A DNA stretch of 61,438 bases. Origin: an uncultured Synechococcaceae cyanobacterium. GTDB taxonomy: Bacteria > Cyanobacteriota > Cyanobacteriia > PCC-6307 > Cyanobiaceae. Both the position numbers and the translations under genes were made by a program. This document shows, in pieces, positions 1-10,962 of the stretch. The stretch spans positions 1-61,438 of the forward strand of contig CAIVPT010000141.1 in assembly GCA_903907855.1 (NCBI GenBank). Direction: 5' to 3'. How positions within the stretch are numbered: the stretch's first letter is position 1; each line of letters starts with the position of its first letter. The notes beneath the pieces were generated by a model, which saw only the letters and a program-made list of their open reading frames with translations, was not told where the DNA came from and did no database searches.

Positions 1-52
1 CTCTGGCAGGCTGTGGCGATCAGCCGGGCCGCGGGAGGCAGCGCAGGGGGCG

Positions 53-3000
53 ATGGGCAAGCGCATGACGGAACGGGAGGCCCAGCGGGCGGCACGGCAG
101 CAGTCGGAGGAGGCTGGTGCCGCGGAGGAGGCTGGTGCAGCGGAGGTGGCCCCTGCGGCGGAGCCGGCGGGCGGAGCCGCGGCGGAACCGGCGGGCGGGC
201 CAGGAGAGGAGCGGCCCTTGCTGCTGCTGGTGGATGGCCATTCGTTGGCCTTCCGCAGCTTTTACGCCTTCGCCAAAGGCGGCGACGGCGGCCTGAGCAC
301 CAAGGCGGGGGTCCCCACCAGCGTGACCTACGGCTTCCTCAAGGCGCTGCTTGAGAACTGCCGAGGCCTGGCGCCCAACGGCGTGGTCATCGCCTTCGAC
401 ACCGCCGAACCCACCTTCCGCCACGAGGCGGACGAGACCTACAAAGCCCATCGGGAGGAGGCCCCGGAGGCCTTCTTCGCCGACCTGGAGAACCTCCAGG
501 CCATCCTGCGCGACGCCCTCGACCTTCCCCTCTGCACCGCGCCGGGCTTCGAGGCCGACGACGTACTCGGCACCCTGGCGGATCAGGCGGCCCAGCAGGG
601 CTGGCGGGTGCGCATCCTCTCCGGTGACCGCGATCTCTTCCAGCTGGTGGACGATGGGCGGGACATCGCCGTTCTCTACCTCGGCGGCGGCCCCCAGGCC
701 CGCGGCAGCGGCCCCTCTGTGGTGCGGCGCGCCGAGGTGATCACCCGCCTGGGCGTTCCCCCCGAGGACGTGGTGGACCTGAAGGCCCTGACGGGCGACA
801 GCTCCGACAACATCCCCGGGGTCAAGGGGGTCGGCCCCAAGACCGCCATCACCCTGCTGCAGGCCCACGGCGATCTCGATGGCATCTACGGCGGCCTCGA
901 CCAGCTGAAGGAGGCCCTGCGCACCAAGCTCGAGCGCGACCGGGAGAGCGCCTTCCGCTCCCGCCTGCTGGCACGCATCCGCACCGACATCCCCCTGCCG
1001 GAGCCGCCCCGCCTGGGCCTGGGCGACGTGCGCGCCGATCGGCTGGAGGAGCGCCTGCAGGAGCTCGAACTCTTCAGCCTGGTGCGCCAGGTGGAGAGCT
1101 TCCGCCGCCAGTTCTCAGCCCATGCCAGCGGCGACGCAGCACCCCGCGACGCGGCCCCAACCCGCAACGCCTCAGCCGCCAGCGAGGCACCGGCCGCCGC
1201 CGCCGCCACAGACCCCACCAACGCCACACCGCTCCCCCACGACGCCCCCCCCCCACCAGCGGCACCGATCCTGCAGCCGCTCCTGGTCGATGACGAGGAG
1301 GCGCTGGCGGCGCTGGTGGAGCGTCTGATGGCCAGCACCGATCCAACCCGACCGGTGGCCCTCGACACCGAGACCACCTCCCTCAACCCCTTCCGTGCCG
1401 AGCTGGTGGGGATCGGCCTCTGCGACGGACCAGCCGAGGGCGATCCCGTCTATGTGCCCATCGGGCACCAGAGCCCCGTTGCCACCGACCTGCTGCAGGA
1501 GGCGCCTCCCCCCCCCGCCAGCTGCCCCTTGAAACCGTGCTCGCCGCCCTGGCCCCCTGGCTGGCCAGCGACGCCCACCCCAAGACCCTGCAGAACGCCA
1601 AGTACGACCGCCTGATCCTCCTGCGCCACGGCCTCGCCCTCGGCGGGGTGGTGATGGACACGCTCCTGGCGGACTATCTCTGCGATCCGGTCGAGCGCCA
1701 CGGCCTCGAGGCGATGGCCCAGCGGGAGTTCGGCTTCACCCCCACCTCCTACGGCGAGCTCGTGGCCAAGGGCGCCACCTTCGCGTCCGTGCCCGTGGCG
1801 GAGGCCTCCCAGTACTGCGGGATGGACGTGCACCTCACCTGGCGGCTCACCGCCCTGCTGCGCCAGCGGCTCGCCGGGCTCGGCGAAGCGCTGCCAGCCC
1901 TTCTGGCTCAGGTGGAGATCCCCCTGGAGCCCGTGCTGGCCCAGATGGAGGCCACCGGCATCCGCATCGATGTGCCCTATCTCCAGGAGCTCAGCCTGGA
2001 GCTGGTCGGAGCGCTGGAGCGGCTGGAGTCCGAGGCCCACAGCGCCGCCGGCGTGGCCTTCAACCTGGGCTCCTCCAAACAGCTGGGGGAACTGCTCTTC
2101 GACACCCTCGGCCTCGACCGCCGCAAATCGCGCCGCACCAAGACCGGCTGGAGCACGGACGCCGCCGTGCTGGAGAAGCTCCAGGACGACCACCCGGTGG
2201 TGCCCCTGGTGCTCGAGCACCGCACCCTCAGCAAGCTCCGCAGCACCTACGTGGATGCCCTGCCAGCACTGGTGGAACCGGAGACCGGGCGGGTGCACAC
2301 CGATTTCAACCAGGCGGTGACCGCCACCGGCCGGCTCTCCAGCAGCAATCCCAACCTCCAGAACATCCCGGTGCGCACCGAATTCAGCCGGCGCATCCGC
2401 AAGGCGTTCCTGCCCCAGGAGGGGTGGCATCTGATCAGCGCCGACTACTCCCAGATCGAGCTGCGCATCCTCACCCACCTCTCCGGCGAGCCCCTGCTGA
2501 TCGAGGCCTTCAACCAGGGCCAGGACGTGCACGCCCTCACCGCCCGGCTGCTGCTGGAGCGGGAGGAGGTGAGTCCCCAGGAGCGTCGCCTGGGCAAAAC
2601 GATCAACTTCGGCGTGATCTACGGCATGGGCCCCCAGCGCTTCGCCCGCGAGACCGGGGTGGGCCAGGCCCAGGCCAAGGAGTTCCTCAGCCGCTACCGG
2701 CAGCGCTATCCCCTCGTCTTCGCCTACCTGGAACTGCAGGAGCGGCTCGCCCTCAGCCGCGGCTACGTGGAGACCCTCCTGGGCCGCCGCAGGGTGTTCC
2801 ACTTCGACCCCGGCGGCCTGGGGCGCCACCGGGGTCGGGACCCCCTGGAGATCGACCTGGAGGCCGCCCGTCGGGCCGGCATGGAAGGCCAGCAGCTGCG
2901 GGCGGCGGCGAACGCCCCGATCCAGGGCTCCAGCGCCGACATCATCAAGGTGGCGATGGTCCGTCTGCACCACGAGCTCGAGCGGCAGGCCCTGCCCGCC

Positions 3001-3165
3001 CGGCTGCTGCTGCAGGTGCACGACGAGCTGGTGCTGGAGGCGGCCCCGGAGGCGCTCGAGGCGGTGTGTGCCCTCACCAAGACCACCATGGAGGAGGCGC
3101 TGCAACTGGCCGTGCCGCTGCTGGTGGAGACCGGCGTCGGCGCCAACTGGATGGACGCCAAATAG
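53..3165 (+). CDS. polA: DNA polymerase I, reading frame broken by one frameshift
   Basis: Replicative and repair polymerase with 5' nuclease, 3'-5' proofreading and polymerase domains; all three look intact. The 5' nuclease part (about residues 60-350) has VDGHSLAFRSF, FEADDV, SGDRDLF and a helix-hairpin-helix GVKGVGPKTA. The exonuclease part keeps the acidic set (LDTETTS, NAKYDR, YCGMD). The polymerase part has motif A DYSQIE at 2443, O-helix KTINFGVIYG at 2596 and motif C HDELVLE at 3019. The frame used from 53 ends at 1615. The correct frame continues from about 1517 to the stop at 3163-3165, so one base appears to be missing at the C9 run 1508-1516. Restored length would be 1037 residues, slightly above the usual size because of Ala/Pro-rich linkers at the N-terminus and near residue 370. 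ATG 53 follows AGGGGG; ATG 65 is an alternative. Confidence 0.93.
1508..1516 (+). other. C9 homopolymer at the polA frameshift
   Basis: Nine consecutive C residues lie inside the exonuclease domain of polA. Upstream of the run the homologous protein is read in the frame of position 53. Downstream it is read one base back, beginning QLPLETVLAALAPW. Ten C residues would restore a single frame. This could be a sequencing or assembly error in a homopolymer, a true mutation, or a slippage site; the sequence alone cannot decide. Confidence 0.85.
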
Positions 3166-3320
3166 GCCGGAACGGGGACCGGACCCTGAATGCCGGTTTC
3201 AGCTAGCAAGTCGCGACCAGGGCTGCGGGATGCGTGATTAACTGTTGCGATCCCGGGACCGCCATCCGTCCCGAATCCTTCGCGCACCGTCTCCTCCGGC
3301 TTTCCGGTTCCGTTCCCGCC

Positions 3321-4841
3321 ATGGTTCATAGCCCGCTGGTTCCGGTCATCCTCTGTGGCGGCACCGGCACCCGCCTCTGGCCCCTCTCCCGCGCCTCTTA
3401 CCCCAAGCAGTACTGGGCCCTCGCCGGCAACCAGGAGGAAACCCTTCTCCAGCAGACCATGCTGCGGCTTCAGGGCCTCCACAGCCTGGGCTCACCCCTG
3501 TTGATCTGCAACGAAGACCACCGCTTCATCGTGGCCGAGCAGATGCGGCAGATCAACGTCGATCCTGCCGCGATCCTCCTGGAGCCCATGGGCCGCAACA
3601 CCGCGCCTGCGGTGGCGGTGGCCGCCCTCAAGGCCACAGCCCGTGGGGAGGATCCCCTGCTGCTGGTCCTGTCGGCCGACCACGTGATCCGCCGACCGGC
3701 TCGCTTCCGCGCCGCCATCAACGCCGGTATTCCCGCCGCCGCCGCCGGCCGGCTGGTCACCTTCGGCATCGTGCCCACCGCCCCGGAAACCGGCTACGGC
3801 TACATCGAAGCGGCCGAGCCCCTGCCCGTAGCCTCCACGGCCCATGGCTCCGCGGCCGATGGACAGGGGGATGACGAGGGCGACGGCACCACTGCCCACC
3901 CCGGAGCGGTTCCGATCGCGCGCTTCGTTGAAAAACCCGACCGGGCCACCGCGGAGCAGTTCCTGGCTTCGGGACGCTTCACCTGGAACAGCGGCATGTT
4001 CCTGTTCCGTGCCTCCACGATCCTGGCGGAGATGGAGAGGCTGTGCCCCGATGTGGTGAGCTTCTGCCGCAGCGCCCTCGAGCACGACAGCGCTGACCTG
4101 GAATTCCTGCGTCTCGAGAGGGAGGCCTTCGCCAGCTGCCCGAATGTGGCGATCGACGTGGCGGTGATGGAGAAGACCGATCGCGGCTCGGTGCTGCCCC
4201 TCAATGCCGGCTGGAGCGATGTGGGCAGCTGGAGCGCCCTCTGGGAAAACTCTGACCGGGACAGCCACGGCAACGTGCTGCGCGGGCGCGTCCTGCACAA
4301 GGACGCCCGCAACTGCTACCTGCGCAGCGAGCACCGGCTGGTGGTCGGCCTTGGGGTCGAGGACCTGGTGGTGGTCGAAACCGACGATGTGGTGCTGGTG
4401 GCCCACCGCGACCGGGCCCAGGACATCAAAGCGATCGTGGGACGCCTGGAGAGCGAAGGGGCGCCCGAAAGCCGAGCCCATCGCCGCATCTACCGCCCCT
4501 GGGGGTACTACGACGGCATCGTCGAAGGCGAACGCTGGCAGGTGAAGAAGATTCAGGTGAAACCGGGCGCCAGCCTCTCGCTGCAGATGCACCACCACCG
4601 CGCCGAGCACTGGATTGTGGTGCAGGGCACCGCCGTGGTGGAAAAGGATGGCCAGCAGGAGCTGGTGGGAGAGAACCAGAGCACCTATATCCCCCTGGGC
4701 TCCCGGCACCGCCTCTCCAACCCGGGCAAGATCCCGGTGGAGATGATCGAAGTGCAGAGCGGCCCCTACCTCGGCGAGGACGACATCGTCCGCTTCGAAG
4801 ACCGCTACGGCCGCACCGAAAGCCCGGTGCTCACCGGCTGA
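3321..4841 (+). CDS. manC: Mannose-1-phosphate guanylyltransferase / mannose-6-phosphate isomerase
   Basis: Makes GDP-mannose from GTP and mannose-1-phosphate, the entry to GDP-fucose synthesis. The protein is 506 residues. It has the nucleotidyltransferase signature GGTGTRLWPLSR near residue 12 and a sugar-nucleotide binding stretch FVEKPDRATAEQFL. A C-terminal cupin (type II phosphomannose isomerase) domain has HHHRAEHWIVV. An upstream in-frame extension to 3234 exists, but ATG 3321 places the GGTGTR motif at the usual distance from the N-terminus. A small acidic Gly/Asp-rich insert lies near residues 170-190. gmd starts 59 bases downstream and is probably co-transcribed. Confidence 0.93.
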   Translation: MVHSPLVPVILCGGTGTRLWPLSRASYPKQYWALAGNQEETLLQQTMLRLQGLHSLGSPLLICNEDHRFIVAEQMRQINVDPAAILLEPMGRNTAPAVAVAALKATARGEDPLLLVLSADHVIRRPARFRAAINAGIPAAAAGRLVTFGIVPTAPETGYGYIEAAEPLPVASTAHGSAADGQGDDEGDGTTAHPGAVPIARFVEKPDRATAEQFLASGRFTWNSGMFLFRASTILAEMERLCPDVVSFCRSALEHDSADLEFLRLEREAFASCPNVAIDVAVMEKTDRGSVLPLNAGWSDVGSWSALWENSDRDSHGNVLRGRVLHKDARNCYLRSEHRLVVGLGVEDLVVVETDDVVLVAHRDRAQDIKAIVGRLESEGAPESRAHRRIYRPWGYYDGIVEGERWQVKKIQVKPGASLSLQMHHHRAEHWIVVQGTAVVEKDGQQELVGENQSTYIPLGSRHRLSNPGKIPVEMIEVQSGPYLGEDDIVRFEDRYGRTESPVLTG

Positions 4842-4900
4842 GCGCCGGGTAAGCCCGTCCGCCCCCATTCCGTTCCCCCCTTCCCCCTTCGCCCCCTGCC

Positions 4901-6019
4901 ATGACCAAAACCGCTCTGATCACCGGGATCACTGGCCAGGATGGCTCCTATCTCGCGGAGCTGCTGCTAGCGAAGGGCTATGTGGTTCACGGCATCAAGC
5001 GGCGGGCCAGCAGCTTCAACACCGAGCGCATCGACCACCTCTACCAGGATCCCCACGAATCCGACCCGCGCCTGGTGCTGCACTACGGCGACCTGACGGA
5101 TTCGACCAACCTGATTCGCATCATCCAGCAGGTGCAGCCGGATGAGATCTACAACCTTGGCGCCCAGAGCCATGTGGCCGTCTCGTTCGAGAGCCCCGAG
5201 TACACCGCCAACAGCGACGCCCTCGGCACCCTGCGCATCCTCGAGGCCGTGCGCATCCTCGGGCTGATTGACAAAACCCGCATCTACCAGGCTTCCACCT
5301 CCGAGCTTTACGGCCTGGTGCAGGAGATTCCCCAGAAGGAGAGCACCCCCTTCTATCCCCGCAGCCCCTACGGCGTCGCCAAGCTGTATGCCTACTGGAT
5401 CACGATCAACTACCGCGAGAGCTATGGGATGTACGCCTGCAACGGCATCCTTTTCAACCACGAAAGTCCCCGCCGTGGCGAAACCTTCGTCACCCGCAAA
5501 ATCACGCGTGGCCTTGCCCGGGTCAATGCCGCCCTCGACCAGTGCCTGTTCATGGGCAACCTCGACTCCCTGCGCGACTGGGGCCACGCCCGCGACTACG
5601 TGGAGATGCAGTGGCGCATGCTTCAGCAGACCGGCATCCCCGAGGATTTCGTGATCGCCACGGGCCGCCAGGAATCGGTGCGTCGCTTCATTGAGCTCAC
5701 CGCCAACCAACTGGGTTGGGGGGGCATCGAGTGGACCGGCAGCGGCGTGGAGGAGCAGGGGCGCCGGGCCGATACCGGTGACCTGGTGGTGCGCATCGAT
5801 CCGCGCTATTTCCGCCCTGCCGAGGTGGAAACCCTGCTGGGGGATCCAACCAAGGCCCACGCCAAGCTCGGCTGGACCCCCACCACCACCCTTGAGGAGC
5901 TGGTGGCGGAGATGGTGGCTGCCGACAAGGAGGAAGCCGCCAAGGAGGCGGTCCTGCGTCGCGAAGGCTTCAACGTGGTCGGGTCGATGGAGAACCCGCC
6001 GATGGCGCTGCAACGCTGA
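4901..6019 (+). CDS. gmd: GDP-mannose 4,6-dehydratase
   Basis: Extended SDR enzyme converting GDP-D-mannose to GDP-4-keto-6-deoxy-D-mannose, the first committed step to GDP-L-fucose. It has the N-terminal Rossmann motif [15 protein letters not shown], the active-site STSELYG, and the YxxxK pair in [11 protein letters not shown]. Length 372 residues is normal. It lies between manC and fcl, the usual order of a GDP-fucose cassette, 19 bases before the fcl start. Confidence 0.96.
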   Translation: MTKTALITGITGQDGSYLAELLLAKGYVVHGIKRRASSFNTERIDHLYQDPHESDPRLVLHYGDLTDSTNLIRIIQQVQPDEIYNLGAQSHVAVSFESPEYTANSDALGTLRILEAVRILGLIDKTRIYQASTSELYGLVQEIPQKESTPFYPRSPYGVAKLYAYWITINYRESYGMYACNGILFNHESPRRGETFVTRKITRGLARVNAALDQCLFMGNLDSLRDWGHARDYVEMQWRMLQQTGIPEDFVIATGRQESVRRFIELTANQLGWGGIEWTGSGVEEQGRRADTGDLVVRIDPRYFRPAEVETLLGDPTKAHAKLGWTPTTTLEELVAEMVAADKEEAAKEAVLRREGFNVVGSMENPPMALQR

Positions 6020-6038
6020 TCCCGCCGGAACCCGCACA

Positions 6039-7031
6039 ATGACGTCCCCGATTTCCCCGTCCTCCCTGATCTCCCCCAGCGACCGCATCTTTGTGGCCGG
6101 CCATCGCGGCATGGCCGGATCGGCGATTGCCCGGCGGCTGCGGCAGGGCGGCTATGAACAGCTGCTCACCGCCTCCCGCGACGAGCTCGACCTCGGCAAT
6201 CCCGTGGCGGTCCGCGACTGGTTCGCGGCCTACCGGCCCGAGGTGGTGGTGCTGGCGGCCGCCAAGGTGGGCGGCATCCTGGCGAATGACACCTATCCGG
6301 CAGATTTTCTGCTGGAGAATCTCAAGATCCAGAACCACGTTATTGAGAACGCCTGGCGCCATGGCTGCCGTCGCCTGCTGTTCCTGGGCAGCAGTTGCAT
6401 CTATCCCAAGCTTGCCCCCCAGCCCATCCAGGAGGATTCCCTGCTCACCGGCGCCCTGGAGCCCACCAATGAGTGGTATGCCATCGCCAAAATCACCGGC
6501 ATCAAACTGTGTCATGCCCTGCGCCGCCAGCACGGGTTTGACGCCATCAGCCTGATGCCCACCAACCTCTACGGGCCGGGGGATAACTATCACCCCACCA
6601 ACAGCCATGTGCTGCCAGCCCTGATCCGTCGCTTCCAGGAAGCCTGCGAAAGCGGCACGCCGGTGGTGACTTGCTGGGGCAGCGGCACACCCCGCCGCGA
6701 ATTCCTGCATGTGGATGACCTGGCCGCCGCCGCCGTCCATTGCTTGGAGCGCTGGCAGCCGGGTCCGGACGAGGGGCAGTTCGTCAACGTGGGCACCGGC
6801 ACCGACGTGACCATCCGCGAGCTGGCGGAACAGGTGGCCCAGGCCGTGGGCTACGGCGGCCGCATCGAGTGGGACGCCAGCAAACCCGATGGCACGCCCC
6901 GCAAGCTGCTCGACGTGAGCCGGTTGGCCTCCCTGGGCTGGACCTCCCGCATCTCCCTGGAGGACGGGCTGCGCAGCACCGTGGAGGAATTCATCCAACA
7001 ACGCCAACAGGGTGCGGAGGTTCGCCTTTAG
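6039..7031 (+). CDS. fcl: GDP-L-fucose synthase
   Basis: Epimerase/reductase that turns GDP-4-keto-6-deoxymannose into GDP-L-fucose with NADPH. The protein is 330 residues. It shows the family glycine motif [23 protein letters not shown] (catalytic Ser/Cys region) and the YxxxK motif in [12 protein letters not shown]. The start is the ATG at 6039, immediately after the gmd stop. Together with manC and gmd it gives a complete GDP-mannose to GDP-fucose route from mannose-1-phosphate. Confidence 0.95.
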   Translation: MTSPISPSSLISPSDRIFVAGHRGMAGSAIARRLRQGGYEQLLTASRDELDLGNPVAVRDWFAAYRPEVVVLAAAKVGGILANDTYPADFLLENLKIQNHVIENAWRHGCRRLLFLGSSCIYPKLAPQPIQEDSLLTGALEPTNEWYAIAKITGIKLCHALRRQHGFDAISLMPTNLYGPGDNYHPTNSHVLPALIRRFQEACESGTPVVTCWGSGTPRREFLHVDDLAAAAVHCLERWQPGPDEGQFVNVGTGTDVTIRELAEQVAQAVGYGGRIEWDASKPDGTPRKLLDVSRLASLGWTSRISLEDGLRSTVEEFIQQRQQGAEVRL

Positions 7032-7246
7032 CCCCGCAGCAATTTCACCGCCACAGCGACGAAATAGTTGACCCTTTTCGTATCCACCAGGTCATCTTTT
7101 TCGACCCTGATCAATGACTATTGGCGGGCGCTCCGGTCTGCCGCATACCCCCCAAGCCGGCCGCCGATTCGCCCCCTCGCTGTAGCCAGGAAGGCAAACG
7201 ACTCACCGGTCTCTATGAGAGACTTTCCCCAAGGCATTCGCCCATC

Positions 7247-8254
7247 GTGATCCCAGTGCCCACCCCCAACCCAGCGAATCCGGCAGCGGCGCCGGCCCCG
7301 CACAACACAGCGGAGCTTCCATCCCCTTTATCGCGGCGTGGCATCATCCTCGCCGGGGGCAGTGGCACCCGCCTGGCGCCTCTCACCAGTGCCATCAGCA
7401 AGCAGCTGATGCCGGTGTATGACAAGCCGATGATCTATTACCCGCTGACCACATTGATGCTGGCGGGAATACAAGAAATTCTGATCATCACAACCCCCGC
7501 TGATCAGCCCTCATTTCAACGGCTTCTGGGCGATGGTTCCGCCTGGGGGATCGAGATTCAGTACGCCATCCAACCCAGTCCTGACGGTCTCGCCCAGGCT
7601 TTTCTGATCGGCTCAGATTTCCTTGGAGACCATCCCGCCGCCCTGGTACTCGGCGACAACCTCTTCCACGGTCACGACTTGGTGCCCCAGCTGCAGGCCC
7701 GCAATGGCCCGGGCGCCGGAGCCACCGTTTTCGCCTATCCGGTGAGCGACCCCGAGCGCTACGGAGTGGTGGAATTCGATGGCGAAGGTCGGGTGCTCAG
7801 CCTGGAGGAGAAGCCGAGCCAGCCCCGCTCCCGCTACGCCGTCACCGGCCTGTACTTCTACGACGACACCGTCGTCGAGAGGGCCCGTCGCGTGCAGCCC
7901 TCCCCCCGGGGCGAACTGGAGATCACGGACCTCAACCGTCTTTACCTCGAGGAGGGGCTGCTGACGGTGGAGCTGATGGGACGTGGCATGGCCTGGCTCG
8001 ACACCGGCACCCCCGATTCCCTGCACGAGGCGGCCAGCTATATCCGCACCCTCGAGCACCGGCAGGGCCTCAAGGTGGGCTGCCCTGAGGAGGTGGCCTG
8101 GCGCATGGGCTGGATCGACTCCAGCCAGCTCGAGCGGCTCGCCCAACCGCTGCGCAAGAGCGGCTACGGCACCTACCTGCTCCAGCTGCTCTCCGAGAGC
8201 GTCAGCGACCATGGCGCCCTGCAAACGTCGCTGGAGGTATCCCATGCAGGTTGA
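7247..8254 (+). CDS. rfbA: Glucose-1-phosphate thymidylyltransferase
   Basis: First enzyme of dTDP-L-rhamnose synthesis, joining glucose-1-phosphate and dTTP. Clear signature [16 protein letters not shown], then [16 protein letters not shown] and GDNLFHGHD. The open frame runs back to TTG 7121, but a normal-length protein needs a later start. GTG 7247 or GTG 7256 leave a short Pro/Ala-rich leader before the core, so the start is uncertain. The 215-base gap after fcl is less GC-rich than its surroundings and contains TTGACC at 7068, but no convincing -10 partner. The last 11 bases overlap rfbC. Confidence 0.93.
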   Translation: MIPVPTPNPANPAAAPAPHNTAELPSPLSRRGIILAGGSGTRLAPLTSAISKQLMPVYDKPMIYYPLTTLMLAGIQEILIITTPADQPSFQRLLGDGSAWGIEIQYAIQPSPDGLAQAFLIGSDFLGDHPAALVLGDNLFHGHDLVPQLQARNGPGAGATVFAYPVSDPERYGVVEFDGEGRVLSLEEKPSQPRSRYAVTGLYFYDDTVVERARRVQPSPRGELEITDLNRLYLEEGLLTVELMGRGMAWLDTGTPDSLHEAASYIRTLEHRQGLKVGCPEEVAWRMGWIDSSQLERLAQPLRKSGYGTYLLQLLSESVSDHGALQTSLEVSHAG

Positions 8255-8828
8255 TCGCTTTGCCGTCGAGGGCCCGCTGCTGCTCACGCCGCGGGTCTTC
8301 GGAGATGACCGTGGCTACTTCCTCGAGAGCTGGAACGAGCGCGGCTTCGGCCAGGCCCTGGGGGTGGAGGACGGGGAAGCCCCCGTGTTCCGCCAGGACA
8401 ACCAATCAAGCTCCTGCCGGGGCGTGCTGCGGGGCCTCCACTACCAGCTCGAGCCCGAACCCCAGGGCAAGCTGGTGCGCTGCGTCGAGGGGGAGATCTT
8501 CGATGTGGCCGTCGACATCCGCCGCAGCTCCCCCACCTTCGGTCAATGGGTGGGCGCCCGCCTGAGCGGCACCGATCACCGCCAGCTCTGGGTGCCGGTT
8601 GGCTTCGCCCACGGCTTCCTCACCCTGAGCGAGAACGCGGTGGTGCTCTACAAGGCCAGCGGCTTCTGGAACCGCGAGTGCGAGCGCTCCCTCCGGTGGG
8701 ACGACCCCGATCTGGCCATCGACTGGCCACGGCAGGATCTGGGGGACCAGGAGATCCTGCTGGCCGACAAGGACGCTGCCGCCCCGGGCCTGGCCGAAGC
8801 CATCGAGCGGGGGGATGTGTTCCGATGA
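8244..8828 (+). CDS. rfbC: dTDP-4-dehydrorhamnose 3,5-epimerase
   Basis: Cupin-fold epimerase acting on dTDP-4-keto-6-deoxyglucose. The protein is 194 residues. Family landmarks are [13 protein letters not shown] near the N-terminus, the active-site histidine region [25 protein letters not shown], and [14 protein letters not shown]. It begins inside the end of rfbA and ends with a 4-base ATGA overlap with rfbD, so the three genes are translationally coupled. Confidence 0.96.
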   Translation: MQVDRFAVEGPLLLTPRVFGDDRGYFLESWNERGFGQALGVEDGEAPVFRQDNQSSSCRGVLRGLHYQLEPEPQGKLVRCVEGEIFDVAVDIRRSSPTFGQWVGARLSGTDHRQLWVPVGFAHGFLTLSENAVVLYKASGFWNRECERSLRWDDPDLAIDWPRQDLGDQEILLADKDAAAPGLAEAIERGDVFR

Positions 8829-9709
8829 CCAAGGTGTTGCTCACCGGCCGGGATGGCCAGCTGGGCCAGGAGCTGGTCATCACCGCCCCCGCCGGGGTAG
8901 AGCTGATCATCACCGGCCGCGCCGAGCTCGACCTGGCCGATGCCGCCGCCTGCGCCGCCGCCGTGCGAGACCATCGCCCCGACTGGGTGCTCAACGCCGG
9001 GGCCTACACCGCGGTGGACCGGGCCGAAGGTGAGCCCGAGCTCGCCCATGCGGTGAATGCCAGCGCCCCAGGCGCCTTTGCGGCCGCCCTGGCGGAAACA
9101 GGCGGGCGCCTGCTGCAGGTGAGCACCGATTTCGTCTTCCAGGGCGATCAGGGCCATCCCTATGCCCCCAACCAGCCCATGCGACCGCTGGGCGTGTACG
9201 GAGCGAGCAAGGCCGCTGGCGAAGAGGCCGTGCAGTCCGCCCTGCCGGCCGACCGCTTCTGCATCCTGCGCACCAGTTGGGTCTACGGGCCGGTGGGGCG
9301 CAATTTCTGCCTCACGATGCTGCGTCTCCACGCCGCGAAGGCCGCCGCTGGCGAGCCCCTCGCCGTGGTCGCCGACCAGGTGGGCTGTCCCACCGCCACC
9401 CCGGGCCTGGCTGCCGCCTGCTGGGCGGCCCTCGACCGGGGCGTGAGCGGCTGGCATCACTGGAGCGACGCCGGCGCCGCCAGCTGGTACGACTTCGCTG
9501 TGGCGATCGGCGAACTGGGGGTCGCCCGCGGCCTGCTGGCCACCCCCGCCGAGGTGCGACCGATCGCCACCAGCGATTACCCCACCCCGGCCCAGCGTCC
9601 CTCCTACTCGCTGCTCGACTGCCGCGCCAGCCGCGAGGCCCTGGGGCTGCCGCCCCAGCACTGGCGCGCTGCCCTCGCCGGCGTGATCCAACGGGTGCCC
9701 ATTCCCTGA
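8825..9709 (+). CDS. rfbD: dTDP-4-dehydrorhamnose reductase
   Basis: Last step of dTDP-L-rhamnose synthesis, NADPH-dependent reduction of the 4-keto group. The protein is 294 residues. It has the Rossmann motif LTGRDGQLGQEL at the N-terminus, STDFVFQGDQGHPY, and the YxxxK motif in GVYGASKAAGE. The ATG overlaps the stop of rfbC. The gene order rfbA-C-D-B puts the dehydratase last rather than first. Confidence 0.95.
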   Translation: MTKVLLTGRDGQLGQELVITAPAGVELIITGRAELDLADAAACAAAVRDHRPDWVLNAGAYTAVDRAEGEPELAHAVNASAPGAFAAALAETGGRLLQVSTDFVFQGDQGHPYAPNQPMRPLGVYGASKAAGEEAVQSALPADRFCILRTSWVYGPVGRNFCLTMLRLHAAKAAAGEPLAVVADQVGCPTATPGLAAACWAALDRGVSGWHHWSDAGAASWYDFAVAIGELGVARGLLATPAEVRPIATSDYPTPAQRPSYSLLDCRASREALGLPPQHWRAALAGVIQRVPIP

Positions 9710-9769
9710 AAACACCCACCCCGGCCTGACCCCGTTCCTCCCCCGCCCGTTTCCGCCGTCCCTGCCCCG

Positions 9770-10906
9770 ATGAGCAGCCTTCCGCCCTCCACCGCACCTG
9801 GCCCCTCCCCCGACCACGCCCTTCCCGCCGTGGACACCCTGCTGGCGGGGCGCCGCCGCATCCTGGTGACCGGCGGGGCCGGCTTCATCGGCTCGGCGGT
9901 GGTGCGCCGCCTGCTGCGCGAGAGCGATGCCACGGTTTTTAACCTCGACAAGATGGGGTACGCCAGTGATCTGACCAGCATTGAGGCGGTGCTGGCGGAG
10001 CTGGGCGAGAAAGCCACCACTGCCGAGGGGCCGCGCCACCAGTTGCAGCCGGTGGATCTGGCCGACGCCGAGGCCACTGCCGCCGCCGTCCGCCAGGCCG
10101 ATCCCGACCTGGTGATGCACCTGGCGGCCGAGAGCCACGTTGACCGCTCCATCTCCGGCCCCGGCGCCTTCCTTGAGAGCAACGTGCTCGGCACCTTCAA
10201 CCTCCTCCAGGGAGTAAGGGCCCACTGGGAAGCGCTGGGCGAGCCGCGTCGCGAGGCCTTCCGCTTCCACCACATCAGCACCGATGAGGTGTTCGGCAGC
10301 CTCGGGGAGAGCGGCCGCTTCAGCGAAACCACCCCCTACGACCCCCGCAGCCCCTACTCCGCCAGCAAGGCGGCCAGCGACCATCTGGTGCGGGCCTGGT
10401 ATCACACCTACGGCTTGCCGGTGGTGCTCACCAACTGCAGCAACAACTACGGCCCCTGGCAATACCCCGAGAAGCTGATTCCGGTGGTGATTCTGCGGGC
10501 GGCGGCCGGCGAGTCGATCCCTGTGTATGGCGACGGGCGCAACGTGCGCGACTGGCTGTATGTGGAGGACCACGTCGACGCGCTGCTGCTGGCGGCCACC
10601 AGGGGCCAGCTGGGAGAGAGCTACTGCGTGGGCGGTCACGGGGAGCGCAACAACAACGAAGTGGTTGAGCGCATCTGCGCTCTGATGGATGAACTGCGTC
10701 CCGAGGCAGCTCCCCACAGCGGCCTGATCACCTCCGTGACCGACCGACCCGGACACGACCGTCGCTACGCCATCGATCCCACCCGCATCCGCGAGGAGCT
10801 GGGCTGGCACCCGCGCCACAGCTTCGAAGAGGGATTGGCCGCGACCGTGCGTTGGTATCTCGAACACCACGCCGCCAGCCGCGCCGTTCTCGCCCACCAG
10901 GGCTGA
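9770..10906 (+). CDS. rfbB: dTDP-glucose 4,6-dehydratase
   Basis: SDR enzyme producing dTDP-4-keto-6-deoxyglucose. It has the nucleotide-binding motif VTGGAGFIGSAVVRRLL, active-site HISTDEVFGSLGE, and the YxxxK motif in SPYSASKAASDH. The protein is 378 residues, about 20 longer than usual, owing to a Pro/Ser-rich N-terminal leader before the Rossmann fold. It may therefore start a little later than ATG 9770. It closes the rhamnose cassette, 60 bases after rfbD. Confidence 0.95.
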   Translation: MSSLPPSTAPGPSPDHALPAVDTLLAGRRRILVTGGAGFIGSAVVRRLLRESDATVFNLDKMGYASDLTSIEAVLAELGEKATTAEGPRHQLQPVDLADAEATAAAVRQADPDLVMHLAAESHVDRSISGPGAFLESNVLGTFNLLQGVRAHWEALGEPRREAFRFHHISTDEVFGSLGESGRFSETTPYDPRSPYSASKAASDHLVRAWYHTYGLPVVLTNCSNNYGPWQYPEKLIPVVILRAAAGESIPVYGDGRNVRDWLYVEDHVDALLLAATRGQLGESYCVGGHGERNNNEVVERICALMDELRPEAAPHSGLITSVTDRPGHDRRYAIDPTRIREELGWHPRHSFEEGLAATVRWYLEHHAASRAVLAHQG

Positions 10907-10962
10907 AGACCGAGGCCCATTTCCCACCGCTTAGTCCGTCCCCCCGTCCGATTCACCGCCCC

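Noticed and set aside
1450-3105. 551-codon minus-strand frame opposite polA
   Set aside because: Same reason: shadow of the polymerase gene, with His/Gly/Leu-rich nonsense composition.
7068-7097. Promoter for the rhamnose cassette with TTGACC
   Set aside because: No acceptable -10 hexamer at 16-18 bases; left as a remark in the rfbA entry.
8648-10927. Very long open frame on the minus strand opposite rfbD and rfbB
   Set aside because: It mirrors two well-supported genes and its product has no recognisable motif. Long antisense frames are expected in DNA this GC-rich.
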